This document shows positions 34,359-42,172 of a DNA stretch of 64,000 bases, in pieces. How positions within the stretch are numbered: the stretch's first letter is position 1; each line of letters starts with the position of its first letter. The DNA lies in the NCBI GenBank assembly GCA_036015235.1, contig CP107926.1, positions 7,484,001-7,548,000 on the forward strand, given 5' to 3'. The stretch is from Streptomyces sp. NBC_00433 (GTDB taxonomy: Bacteria; Actinomycetota; Actinomycetes; Streptomycetales; Streptomycetaceae). The notes under the pieces were generated by a model. The model made no database searches. It was not told the origin of the DNA and was given only the letters and a program-made list of their open reading frames with translations. Both the position numbers and the translations under genes were made by a program.

Positions 34359-35270
34359 ATGGCAGCTTTCACCGGTGAATCACGACTCGAAGAGATCGCC
34401 GACGGGGTCCACGCCTTCGTACAGCCCAACGGCGGATGGTGCCTCAACAACGCGGGGCTGGTGGTCGACGGCGACAGCACCCTGCTGATCGACACCGCCG
34501 CCACCGAAGCCCGTGCGGGCCGGCTGCGCGAGCTGGTCGCGGGCACCGCGCCGCAGCTACCGCAATTGCTGGTCAACACCCATTCGCACGGCGACCACAC
34601 CTTCGGCAACCACCTCTTCCCGGAGGCCGTGGTGGTGGCCTCGGAGGAGACCAGGCAGGAGGCGGTCCGCACCGGACTGCACCTGACCGGCCTGTGGCCC
34701 GACGTGGACTGGGGTGCGGTCGAACCAGCCGTGCCCCAGGTCACCTTCGCCGACGGGCTCACCCTGCACGTGGGCGCGCAGGAAGTGCGGCTGCGCGCCC
34801 TCGGGCCTGCGCACAGCGCCGGCGACACGGCGGTGTGGCTGCCCGAGCGCCGGGTGCTGTTCACCGGCGACCTGGTGATGAACGCGGTCACCCCGTTCCT
34901 GCTGAGCGGCTCCGTCGCCGGCCTGCGCGATGCCGTGGTCCGGCTGCAGGCGCTCGGCGCGGCGACCGTGGTACCCGGGCACGGCCCGGTCGGCGGACCG
35001 GAGCTGCTCGACACCACCGAGCGGTACCTGGTCTGGCTGCTGGATGTGGCCAAGGCCGGCCTCGCGGACGGACTGGACCCGCTGGCGGCGGCCCGCGCCG
35101 CCGACCTCGGCGAGTTCGCCGGGTTCCTGGACACCGAACGCCTGGTGCCCAACCTGTACCGCGCCTACGGCGAACTGCGCGGCGGACGCCCGGAGGACTT
35201 CGCCGGCATCGACGAGATGGTGCGCGGCATGGCCGAGCTGCACGGCGGCTTCCCCGCTTGCCATGCCTGA
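34359..35270 (+). CDS. metallo-beta-lactamase-fold hydrolase/cyclase
   Basis: From MAAFTGESRLEEIADGVHAF (ATG 34359) the 303-residue protein has the MBL metal motif NTHSHGDHTFGNHL, a second-shell histidine in LGPAHSAGDTAVWL, Asp in LFTGDLVMN and the late His in VVPGHGPVGG. MBL-fold enzymes act in type II polyketide pathways as thioesterase/cyclases (ActIV type), and no separate second-ring cyclase is seen elsewhere in the cluster, so that role is a fair guess. It follows the epsilon subunit gene by 49 bp in the same operon. Confidence 0.78.
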   Translation: MAAFTGESRLEEIADGVHAFVQPNGGWCLNNAGLVVDGDSTLLIDTAATEARAGRLRELVAGTAPQLPQLLVNTHSHGDHTFGNHLFPEAVVVASEETRQEAVRTGLHLTGLWPDVDWGAVEPAVPQVTFADGLTLHVGAQEVRLRALGPAHSAGDTAVWLPERRVLFTGDLVMNAVTPFLLSGSVAGLRDAVVRLQALGAATVVPGHGPVGGPELLDTTERYLVWLLDVAKAGLADGLDPLAAARAADLGEFAGFLDTERLVPNLYRAYGELRGGRPEDFAGIDEMVRGMAELHGGFPACHA

Positions 35271-35304
35271 CGACACGACGATTCCCACGGGAGAGGACGG
35301 ACGA

Positions 35305-35934
35305 GTGAGCACGAAGCACGAGAGCGGCCCGGTCACCCTGATCGCGGTGCTCGAAGCGCCGACCGAGAACACCGAGGAGTTCATCGGGGGCTGGCGCAGC
35401 CACCTCGGCACCCTGCGCGCCGCGCCCGGCTTCCGCGGTGCCCGGCTGCACCGCGCGCTGCGCGCCGAGCACCGCTTCCAGCTGGTCGCGCTGGCCGACT
35501 GGGCGAGCGCCGCGGACCTCGCCGCCGCGGCGGCCGGCGAGCAGCGCGGGCCGGGTGCCGAGACGTACGCCAAGACCGTCCACCGGGGGGTGTACCGGGT
35601 GATCGGCGAGGTCGTGTCCGGGCAGCAGCCGGACGGCGCGGGCGTGACCATGATCAACGCCTTCGAGCTGCCCGACGAGCGGGTCGAGGAGTTCCTGGGC
35701 GCCTGGCGGCCCCGGGCACAGCGGGCCAGCGAGTCGCCCGGATTCGTCGGCCTCCGGATGCACCAGGCAGTCGGCGACGCCTCGCTGCCGCTCGTGAACG
35801 TCGCGCGCTACGCAAGCGTCGAGGCGTGGAAGGCGCTCCAGGCCGACTCGGAGTTCCAGGCCCGAAAGGCCGTCAACCCGCCGTACGCCACGGCCAATCC
35901 CGGCCTGTTCGAGGTAGTCGCCGAGGTCTCCTGA
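35305..35934 (+). CDS. fused double antibiotic-biosynthesis monooxygenase (ABM) protein
   Basis: The 209-residue protein (GTG 35305 after GAGAGG) contains two ferredoxin-like ABM domains: about 10-100 (VTLIAVLEAPTENTEEFIGG, APGFRGARLHRAL) and about 110-205 (VTMINAFELPDERVEEFLGA, SPGFVGLRMHQAV, ARYASVEAWKALQADSEFQ). Single-domain relatives (ActVA-ORF6, TcmH) are cofactor-free oxygenases that make quinones and work as dimers; a fusion would form the dimer in one chain. The W/N residues of the active site cannot be judged without alignment. Confidence 0.82.
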   Translation: MSTKHESGPVTLIAVLEAPTENTEEFIGGWRSHLGTLRAAPGFRGARLHRALRAEHRFQLVALADWASAADLAAAAAGEQRGPGAETYAKTVHRGVYRVIGEVVSGQQPDGAGVTMINAFELPDERVEEFLGAWRPRAQRASESPGFVGLRMHQAVGDASLPLVNVARYASVEAWKALQADSEFQARKAVNPPYATANPGLFEVVAEVS

Positions 35935-36020
35935 CCGCCGGCTGCTTCCACGCAGGCTTGAGCGGGCCGCGAGAGTGCCCGCCCAGACTTCTTGACGACG
36001 TGAAATCAGCAGGAGGAGTG

Positions 36021-37727
36021 ATGGTGGATCAGGCTACGACCGATGTGTTGATCCTCGGCGGTGGGCTCGCGGGCCTCTCGCTCGCGGTCCAGCTCAAGAA
36101 GGCACGTCCGGAGACGGATGTGGTGGTCCTCGACAAGCGGGAGGGCCTGGCGCCGGAGGCTGCGTTCAAGGTCGGCGAGTCGACGGTGCCGGCGGGTGCG
36201 CACTACTTCGCCGACATCGTCGGGATGAAGGATCACCTGGACAAGTTCCACCTGAGGAAGAACGGCCTGCGATTCTTCCAGCCCGCCGGCGGCAACGAGG
36301 ACCTGACCAAGCGCGTCGAGCTGGGTCCGCGGGACTACCCGGCCCACGACAACTACCAGATCGACCGCGGCCGGTTCGAGAACGAGCTGACCCGGATGGC
36401 GCTGGAGGCGGGTGTCGACCTGCGCCAGGGCGCCGCGATCACCGACGTCGAGGTGCGCGGGGGCGGCGACCACACGGTTGCCTTCACCCAGGGCGGCAAG
36501 GAGCACTCCCTCACCGGCCGCTGGCTGGTCGACGCGGCCGGCCGCGCCCACTTCGTCAAGCGCAAGCTCGGCCTGTCCCGCGATGTGAAGCACACCATCA
36601 ACGCCTCCTGGTTCCGGCTGACCGGCGGCATCGACCTGGAGGAGTGGGGCAAGGACAACCCGCAGTGGATGGAGCGGATGAGCCGTACCGGCATCCGCAA
36701 GTTCTCCACCAACCACCTGATGGGCGACGGCTACTGGGTGTGGCTGATCCCCCTGGGCTCGGACCACATCTCGGTCGGCATCTGCGCCGACCCGCGGATC
36801 CACCCCTACGAGGAGATCCAGACCTTCGAGAAGGTCCAGGAGTGGCTGCGTGCCAACGAGCCGCAGCTGGCCGAGGTGGTCGACGGTCGCACCGGCGACG
36901 TCGCGGACTTCATCGCCCTGAAGGACTTCGCGTTCGGCACCGAGCGGGTCTACTCGCCGGACCGCTGGACCCTGGTCGGCGAGGCGGGCGCGTTCGCCGA
37001 CGCGTTCTACTCCCCCGGCTCCGACATGATCGGCTATGGGAACAGCGTCACCACCGATCTGGTCACCCGGGACTTCGCGGGCGAGGACATCACCGAGCGG
37101 GCGGAGTTCTACAACGACTTCCACCTGCGCACCTTCGACTTCGTGCTGTCCAAGGTCGAGGACCACTACCTGGCCTTCGGCAACCCCGCGGTGATGGTCC
37201 CCAAACTGTGCTGGGACGCCATGCTGAACCACGTCGGCGTGGTGCTGGTCTTCGTCCAGAACCGCTACCTGGACTACGACTTCATGCGGCGGGTCCGAGG
37301 GGACATCGACAAGCTGTTCGCCGTCAACGAGGCCGTGCAGCAGGTCTTCCGGGACTGGAACGTGCTGGAGAAGACGGTCACCGACCTCGCGGCCAAGGCG
37401 TACAAGGCGGCCAAGGCGATCAAGGACAGCCACGCCACCCTGGTGGTCGACTACACCGACGACGAACTGGCCGCCGAGCTGACCCGCAACGTGGCGGTCG
37501 CCGAGGCGCTGGCCGTCTCGATCTTCCACCGCGCGGCCCGCAACCTGGGCGTCACCCCCGACCCGCAGGTGCCGGTCAACCCGTACGCGGTCAGCCTGCG
37601 GCCCGACGACTGGCAGTCTGGCGGCCTGTACGCCGGGAAGGTGCTGCTGACGCTGGCTCAGGCGGAGGATATCTCCGAGGGCAGCCAGGGGCTGTTCGTC
37701 GACCCGCTGCTCGACGTCTCCGCATGA
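36021..37727 (+). CDS. flavin-dependent halogenase-like oxidoreductase
   Basis: The 568-residue protein (ATG 36021 after AGGAGGAG) has the FAD Rossmann motif VLILGGGLAGLS (GxGxxG at 13-18), FKVGESTVPAGAHYF, a Lys80 in HLRKNGLRFF placed like the catalytic lysine of phenolic halogenases, and the WxWxIP halogenase motif as YWVWLIPLG (239-244). The second FAD motif is YSPDRWTLVGEAGAFADAFY. The next gene encodes a flavin reductase that could deliver FADH2. A chlorinating role is likely but a non-halogenating monooxygenase relative is possible. The C-terminal 150 residues are an unusual helical extension. Confidence 0.75.
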   Translation: MVDQATTDVLILGGGLAGLSLAVQLKKARPETDVVVLDKREGLAPEAAFKVGESTVPAGAHYFADIVGMKDHLDKFHLRKNGLRFFQPAGGNEDLTKRVELGPRDYPAHDNYQIDRGRFENELTRMALEAGVDLRQGAAITDVEVRGGGDHTVAFTQGGKEHSLTGRWLVDAAGRAHFVKRKLGLSRDVKHTINASWFRLTGGIDLEEWGKDNPQWMERMSRTGIRKFSTNHLMGDGYWVWLIPLGSDHISVGICADPRIHPYEEIQTFEKVQEWLRANEPQLAEVVDGRTGDVADFIALKDFAFGTERVYSPDRWTLVGEAGAFADAFYSPGSDMIGYGNSVTTDLVTRDFAGEDITERAEFYNDFHLRTFDFVLSKVEDHYLAFGNPAVMVPKLCWDAMLNHVGVVLVFVQNRYLDYDFMRRVRGDIDKLFAVNEAVQQVFRDWNVLEKTVTDLAAKAYKAAKAIKDSHATLVVDYTDDELAAELTRNVAVAEALAVSIFHRAARNLGVTPDPQVPVNPYAVSLRPDDWQSGGLYAGKVLLTLAQAEDISEGSQGLFVDPLLDVSA

Positions 37728-38248
37728 GCAAGCACGGCGCGACCGGCGTGCTCCAGCCGGACCCGGCCCTGGTGGACCCGCAGGCGCTGCGCAGCGTCTG
37801 CTCCAACTGGGTCTCCGGCGTCACCGTGATCACCAGCGGCAGCACCGAGCAGATGGCGGGGATGACCGCGAACTCCTTCACCTCGGTGTCGCTGGACCCG
37901 GCCCTGATCCTGGTCTGCATCCACAACGACTCCAGCGAACTGCCGCTCTTCCGGCGCACCGGCGCCTTCGCGGTCAACATCCTGGCCGCCGACCAGGAGG
38001 ACCTGTGCCGGTCCTTCGCCAGCCGGCAGAGCCGGCACAGCACCAAGGCCGACACCCGGCCCGGGATCACCGGCGTCCCGGTGCTCGCCGACGCGCTGGC
38101 CTACCTGGAGTGCCTGGTCCACCGCGAAGTGGACGGCGGCGACCACGTGATCGTCATCGGCAAAGTGGTCGACCTGGCCGTGCAGCGCGAGGAGGGGCCG
38201 CTGGCCTTCTTCCGCAGCACCTTCCACCGGCTGCCGGCCGCCTCCTGA
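37724..38248 (+). CDS. flavin reductase (HpaC-like)
   Basis: The 174-residue protein has the flavin-reductase-domain signature: FTSVSLDPALILVCIHNDSS, GAFAVNILAADQEDLCRSFA and the late EVDGGDHVIVIGKVVDLAV. It would reduce FMN/FAD with NAD(P)H and feed the halogenase-like enzyme upstream and the monooxygenase downstream. Start ATG overlaps the upstream stop (ATGA), indicating coupling to the halogenase. Confidence 0.88.
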   Translation: MSKHGATGVLQPDPALVDPQALRSVCSNWVSGVTVITSGSTEQMAGMTANSFTSVSLDPALILVCIHNDSSELPLFRRTGAFAVNILAADQEDLCRSFASRQSRHSTKADTRPGITGVPVLADALAYLECLVHREVDGGDHVIVIGKVVDLAVQREEGPLAFFRSTFHRLPAAS

Positions 38249-38273
38249 GCACCCGAGAACGAGGAGAAGACAG

Positions 38274-39422
38274 ATGCCCACCGCCGGGTTGTTCACCGCC
38301 GCGGCCGCGCTGGCGCCGGCCGCGGGCCGCCGCGCCGAGGCCGCCGAACGGGTCCGCGAAGTAGACGCCGCCGTGATGGGGGAGATCGTCAGGGCGGGTT
38401 TCGCCCGGCACTTCGCCCCAGCGGCGGTCGGCGGCGCCGCCGGCACGTTCACCGAACTGGTCGATGCGGTGGAGGTGATCGCAGAGGAGTGCCCGGCCAG
38501 TTCGTGGTGCGCCTCGCTGATCGCCTCCATCGCCCGGATGGCGGGAGGGTTCCTGCCCGAGCAGGGGCAGGCGGAAGTCTGGGCCTCGGGCCCGGACGCC
38601 GTGCTGGTGGGATCGGTGACGCCGTTCGGCACCGCCCGGCCTGCTCCCGGCGGCTGGCTGGTCGCCGGCCGGTGGCCGTACATCAGCGGCGTCGGCTACT
38701 CGGACTGGGCCCTGATGTGCGGCCTGGTGGAGTCCGGGGCGGACGGCCAGGCGCGGCTGTTCGCCCTGCCGCGCTCCGCGTACCGGATCGAGGACACCTG
38801 GCACAGCGTCGGCATGGCCGCGACCGGCAGCAACACCCTCGTCCTGGACGAGGTGTTCGTGCCCAGCCACCTCTCCTTCGATCGGGCCGACCTGTTCGCC
38901 GGACGCACCGTCGGCGCCTGGGGCGATTTCGCGCCGGTCTGCCACCGCGTCCCGCTCCAGGCGGTCAACGGGCTGATGTTCGCGGCGCCGGCGGTCGGTG
39001 CCGCGCTCGGCATGGTCCGCACCTTCACGGCGTACTTCATCGACAAAGTCGGCAACGCCCCGCAACTGCCGGGCACCACGGGGGTGCAGGGCGTGCGGGG
39101 CTCCGCCGAGCAGGCGCTGGCCCGCTCGGCCGGCGAGGTGGACGCGGCCCGGCTGCTGCTGGGGCGGGCCGCCCGGCTCGCCGACGAGGGCGTCGCCACC
39201 AGCCCGCTGGACACCACCCGCAACCTGCGGGACTGCGCGCTCGCCGTCGACCTGTCGGTGGCCGCGGTAGACCGGCTGTTCCGGCAGTCCGGCACCCGCG
39301 GGCAGTCACTCTCCGGTTCGATGCAGCGGCTGTGGCGGGACGTCACCGCGATCTCCACCCACGTGGCGCTGCAGTTCGAGCCGGCCGCCCGCGGCTGGAT
39401 CGACCAGGTGCTCAAGGCCTGA
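38274..39422 (+). CDS. acyl-CoA-dehydrogenase-like flavin monooxygenase
   Basis: The 382-residue protein has the acyl-CoA dehydrogenase fold of the HsaA/ActVA-ORF5 group: MGEIVRAGFARHFAPAAVGG, ASSWCASLIASIARMAGGFL, GGWLVAGRWPYISGVGYSDW, DTWHSVGMAATGSNTLVLDE and a C-terminal helical bundle. Members of this group are two-component aromatic hydroxylases that use reduced flavin from a partner reductase, here encoded 25 bp upstream. It ends in front of a strong bidirectional hairpin. Confidence 0.85.
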   Translation: MPTAGLFTAAAALAPAAGRRAEAAERVREVDAAVMGEIVRAGFARHFAPAAVGGAAGTFTELVDAVEVIAEECPASSWCASLIASIARMAGGFLPEQGQAEVWASGPDAVLVGSVTPFGTARPAPGGWLVAGRWPYISGVGYSDWALMCGLVESGADGQARLFALPRSAYRIEDTWHSVGMAATGSNTLVLDEVFVPSHLSFDRADLFAGRTVGAWGDFAPVCHRVPLQAVNGLMFAAPAVGAALGMVRTFTAYFIDKVGNAPQLPGTTGVQGVRGSAEQALARSAGEVDAARLLLGRAARLADEGVATSPLDTTRNLRDCALAVDLSVAAVDRLFRQSGTRGQSLSGSMQRLWRDVTAISTHVALQFEPAARGWIDQVLKA

Positions 39423-39430
39423 ATCCCCGC

Positions 39431-39494
39431 GGCCCGCCAACGCCCGGGCGCCGGGACTTCGGTAGAAGTCCCGGCGCCCGGGCGTTGGCGGGCC
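39431..39494. terminator. 30-bp perfect hairpin between convergent genes
   Basis: Arms 39431-39460 and 39465-39494 are exact complements around a GGTA loop (inner stem CGCCGGGACTTC/GAAGTCCCGGCG). It lies between the convergent monooxygenase and ketoreductase genes and should stop transcription from both sides. Confidence 0.85.
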
Positions 39495-39518
39495 GTTCGG
39501 CTCTACGGGCCGGACCGG

Positions 39519-40319
39519 TCAGTAGTTGCCGAGGCCGCCGCAGACGTTCAGCGCCTGCGCCGTGACTGCGGCGGCACCCGGGGAGACCAGGTAGGAGACC
39601 ATCGCGGCCACCTCGCTCGGTTCCACGTAGCGGCCGAGCGGCACCCGGGTGGTGATCCGGCTGTGCACCTCCTTCTCGTCCACGCCCCAGATCTCGGCGT
39701 AGTGCTCGCGTACCCGCTCGGCCATCGGGGTCTCCACGAAGCCCGGGCACACCGCGTTGACGGTGATGCCGGTCTTGGCCAGCTCCAGGCCCAGCGACTT
39801 GGAGAAGCCGACCACGCCGTGCTTGGAGGCGGTGTACGGCGCGGCGTGCACCACGCCCTGCTTACCGCCGGTGGAGGCGATGTTGACGATCCGTCCGGTG
39901 CCGCGCTCCAGCATGCCGCCGCGGGTGAGCGCGGTCTTGGTCACCAGGAAGACGCTGTTGAGGTTGGTGTTGATGACGTCGAACCACAGTTCGTCGGAGA
40001 CCTCGACGGTGGCTCCGCCGCCGGGCCGGCCGGCGTTGTTGACCAGCACGTCGAGTCGCCCGTAGCGCCCGACGGTGGCGGCGACCAGCGCCAGCACCTC
40101 CTCGGGTGAGGTGACGTCGCAGGTGCTGCCATCGACGTCGAGGCCCTCAGCGCGCAGCTCGACGAGCGTGTCCTGGAGCGTCTTGTCGGTGCGGGCGCAC
40201 AGGTAGACGGAGTAGCCCTGACGGGCCAGGGCGCGGGCGATCTCGTGGCCGATGCCGCTGGTGGCGCCGGTGACCAGCGCGACCTCGCGCCCGGTGGCGC
40301 TGGAAGTGGATGCAGTCAT
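39519..40319 (-). CDS. type II polyketide ketoreductase (ActIII-like)
   Basis: The 266-residue SDR has the cofactor motif VALVTGATSGIGHEIARAL, NNAGRPGGGATVEV with the PGG loop that governs stereochemistry in ActIII-type C9 ketoreductases, catalytic Ser in NIASTGGKQG and YTASKHG (YxxxK), and a C-terminus PFG-type GLGNY. It reduces the C9 carbonyl of the nascent chain. It is the only core biosynthetic gene on the minus strand and diverges from the SnoaL-like gene over a region with SARP-type heptamers. Confidence 0.92.
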   Translation of the reverse strand: MTASTSSATGREVALVTGATSGIGHEIARALARQGYSVYLCARTDKTLQDTLVELRAEGLDVDGSTCDVTSPEEVLALVAATVGRYGRLDVLVNNAGRPGGGATVEVSDELWFDVINTNLNSVFLVTKTALTRGGMLERGTGRIVNIASTGGKQGVVHAAPYTASKHGVVGFSKSLGLELAKTGITVNAVCPGFVETPMAERVREHYAEIWGVDEKEVHSRITTRVPLGRYVEPSEVAAMVSYLVSPGAAAVTAQALNVCGGLGNY

Positions 40320-40380
40320 GCACACCACCGTCGCGGTCGCGGCTCGGGGCCCGGTCGAGCCCCGCTCCAGTCCTGCGGCG

Positions 40381-40409
40381 TCGAGTCGTCCTCGACCACG
40401 GCTCTTGGG
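40381..40409 (+). promoter_or_regulatory. SARP-type heptamers in the KR/SnoaL divergent promoter
   Basis: TCGAGTC (40381), TCGACCA (40392) and TCTTGGG (40403) are spaced exactly 11 bp apart, between the ketoreductase start (40319) and the operon that begins at 40461 and encodes the minimal PKS. One site set could serve both directions. Confidence 0.5.
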
Positions 40410-40460
40410 CGCGCTTGAAGACTGATCGCATTCAACGGTCCTGTGAAGGAGTTCGAGGAG

Positions 40461-40886
40461 ATGGAGCCGACCGGCGTCAGCGCCGAGTTGTACGCAGAGG
40501 TTCTTCAGTACTACGCCCACCAGATGCAAGCGCTGGACGGTGGGAAGGTGGAGGAGTACGCCGCCACCTTCACCGAGGACGCGGTCTTCGGCCACACTCC
40601 CGGCCGCGAGCCGGCGCGCACCCGGGCCGGGATCCTCGCCGACCTCTACGAGGTGCGCGAGCGGTTCACCGCAGACCCGCAGCAGCGGCGTCACCTGTTC
40701 ACGATGGTCGATGTCGAGCAGCCGGCAGACGGCCGGCTCCGCGTCACCTGCTACGCGCTGGTGCTGACCACCCGGCCCGGCAACGGTCCGGAAATGGTCC
40801 GCAGTTGCGTCGTCCACGACGTCCTGGTCCGCGAGGACGGGCAGTTGTGCAATCAAGAGCGGCTCGTCGACCACGACGGTTTCTGA
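40461..40886 (+). CDS. SnoaL/NTF2-like protein
   Basis: ATG 40461 has GAAGGAG 9 bases upstream, better than the GTG at 40443. The 141-residue protein has the NTF2-like cone fold pattern: YAEVLQYYAHQMQALDGGKV, EEYAATFTEDAVFGHTPGRE, then VRSCVVHDVLVREDGQLCNQ. Relatives in aromatic polyketide clusters act as cyclases, hydroxylases or dehydratase-like helpers; here the exact role is open. It begins the minimal-PKS operon, 14 bp before KS-alpha. Confidence 0.75.
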   Translation: MEPTGVSAELYAEVLQYYAHQMQALDGGKVEEYAATFTEDAVFGHTPGREPARTRAGILADLYEVRERFTADPQQRRHLFTMVDVEQPADGRLRVTCYALVLTTRPGNGPEMVRSCVVHDVLVREDGQLCNQERLVDHDGF

Positions 40887-40900
40887 AAGGGGTGGTTGTG

Positions 40901-42172
40901 ATGAGCCGACGCGTGGTCATCACCGGGATCGGTGTACGCGCCCCGGGCAGCCAGGGCACCAAGGAGTTCTGGGATTTGCTCACCTCGGGCCGCACTGCGA
41001 CCCGGCGGATCAGCTTCTTCGACCCGTCGCCGTACCGGTCGCAGATCGCCGGCGAGACGGACTTCGACCCGGTGGGGGAGGGCCTCACCCAGCGGGAGGT
41101 CCGCCGGATGGACCGGGCCACCCAGTTCGCCGTGGTCTGTGCACAGGAGGCGATGCAGGACAGCGGTCTGGACTTCGCGGGCGTCGACCCGTCCCGGGTC
41201 GGCGTCACCCTGGGCAGCGCGGTCGCCGCCGCGACCAGCCTGGAGCGCGAGTACCTGGTGCTGTCCGACTCCGGACGGAACTGGCTGGTGGACAGCGAGG
41301 AACGGCTGTCCCCGCACATGTTCGACTACCTGGCGCCGAGCGTGATGCCGGCCGAGGTGGCGTGGAAGGTCGGTGCGGAGGGGCCGGTGTCGCTGGTCTC
41401 CAACGGCTGCACCTCCGGGCTGGACGCGGTCGGGCACGCCCTGCAGCTGATCCAGGAGGGCTCGGCCGACGTGATCGTCGCCGGCGCCACCGACACCCCG
41501 ATCACCCCGATCGTGGTGGCCTGCTTCGACGCGATCAAGGCCACCACCGCCCGCAACGACGAGCCGGAGACCGCCTCCCGCCCGTTCGACCGCTCCCGTA
41601 CCGGCTTCGTGCTCGCCGAGGGCGCCGCGATGTTCGTACTGGAGACGGCGGAGTCGGCGCTGCGCCGCGGTGCCCCGATCTACGCCGAGGTCACCGGCTA
41701 CGGCACCCGCTGCAACGCGTACCACATGACCGGTCTCAAACCGGACGGTCGGGAGATGGCCGAGGCGATCCGGGTCGCTCTGGACCAGTCCAGGATCAAC
41801 CCCACCGACGTGGACTACATCAACGCCCACGGCTCCGGCACCAAACAGAACGACCGGCACGAGACCGCGGCCTTCAAGCGCGCCCTCGGCGACCACGCGT
41901 ACCGCACGCCGATCAGCTCGATCAAGTCGATGGTCGGACACTCGCTGGGCGCCATCGGCTCGGTCGAGATCGCCGCCTGCGCGCTCGCCATCAAGAACGG
42001 CGTCGTCCCGCCCACCGCCAACCTGCACGAGGCCGACCCCGAGTGCGACCTCGACTACGTCCCGCTGACCGCGCGCGAGAAGAACATCGGCTCTGTGCTG
42101 ACGGTCGGCAGCGGCTTCGGCGGCTTCCAGACCGCGATGGTGCTGCGCCGACCGACCGGGGAGATCCAATGA
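40901..42172 (+). CDS. ketosynthase alpha (KS-alpha) of type II PKS
   Basis: The 423-residue protein has active-site Cys170 in SLVSNGCTSGLDAVG, His in INAHGSGTKQND and His in SIKSMVGHSLGA, with GSGFGGFQTAMVL at the end: a complete condensing enzyme. It pairs with the CLF to extend malonyl units on the ACP. ATG 40901 follows AAAGGGG. Its stop overlaps the CLF start (ATGA). Confidence 0.96.
   Translation: MSRRVVITGIGVRAPGSQGTKEFWDLLTSGRTATRRISFFDPSPYRSQIAGETDFDPVGEGLTQREVRRMDRATQFAVVCAQEAMQDSGLDFAGVDPSRVGVTLGSAVAAATSLEREYLVLSDSGRNWLVDSEERLSPHMFDYLAPSVMPAEVAWKVGAEGPVSLVSNGCTSGLDAVGHALQLIQEGSADVIVAGATDTPITPIVVACFDAIKATTARNDEPETASRPFDRSRTGFVLAEGAAMFVLETAESALRRGAPIYAEVTGYGTRCNAYHMTGLKPDGREMAEAIRVALDQSRINPTDVDYINAHGSGTKQNDRHETAAFKRALGDHAYRTPISSIKSMVGHSLGAIGSVEIAACALAIKNGVVPPTANLHEADPECDLDYVPLTAREKNIGSVLTVGSGFGGFQTAMVLRRPTGEIQ

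Noticed and set aside
36006..37529. 507-codon minus-strand frame opposite the halogenase-like gene
   Set aside because: Val/Asp/Gly-rich shadow of a GC-rich gene with clear FAD motifs on the plus strand.
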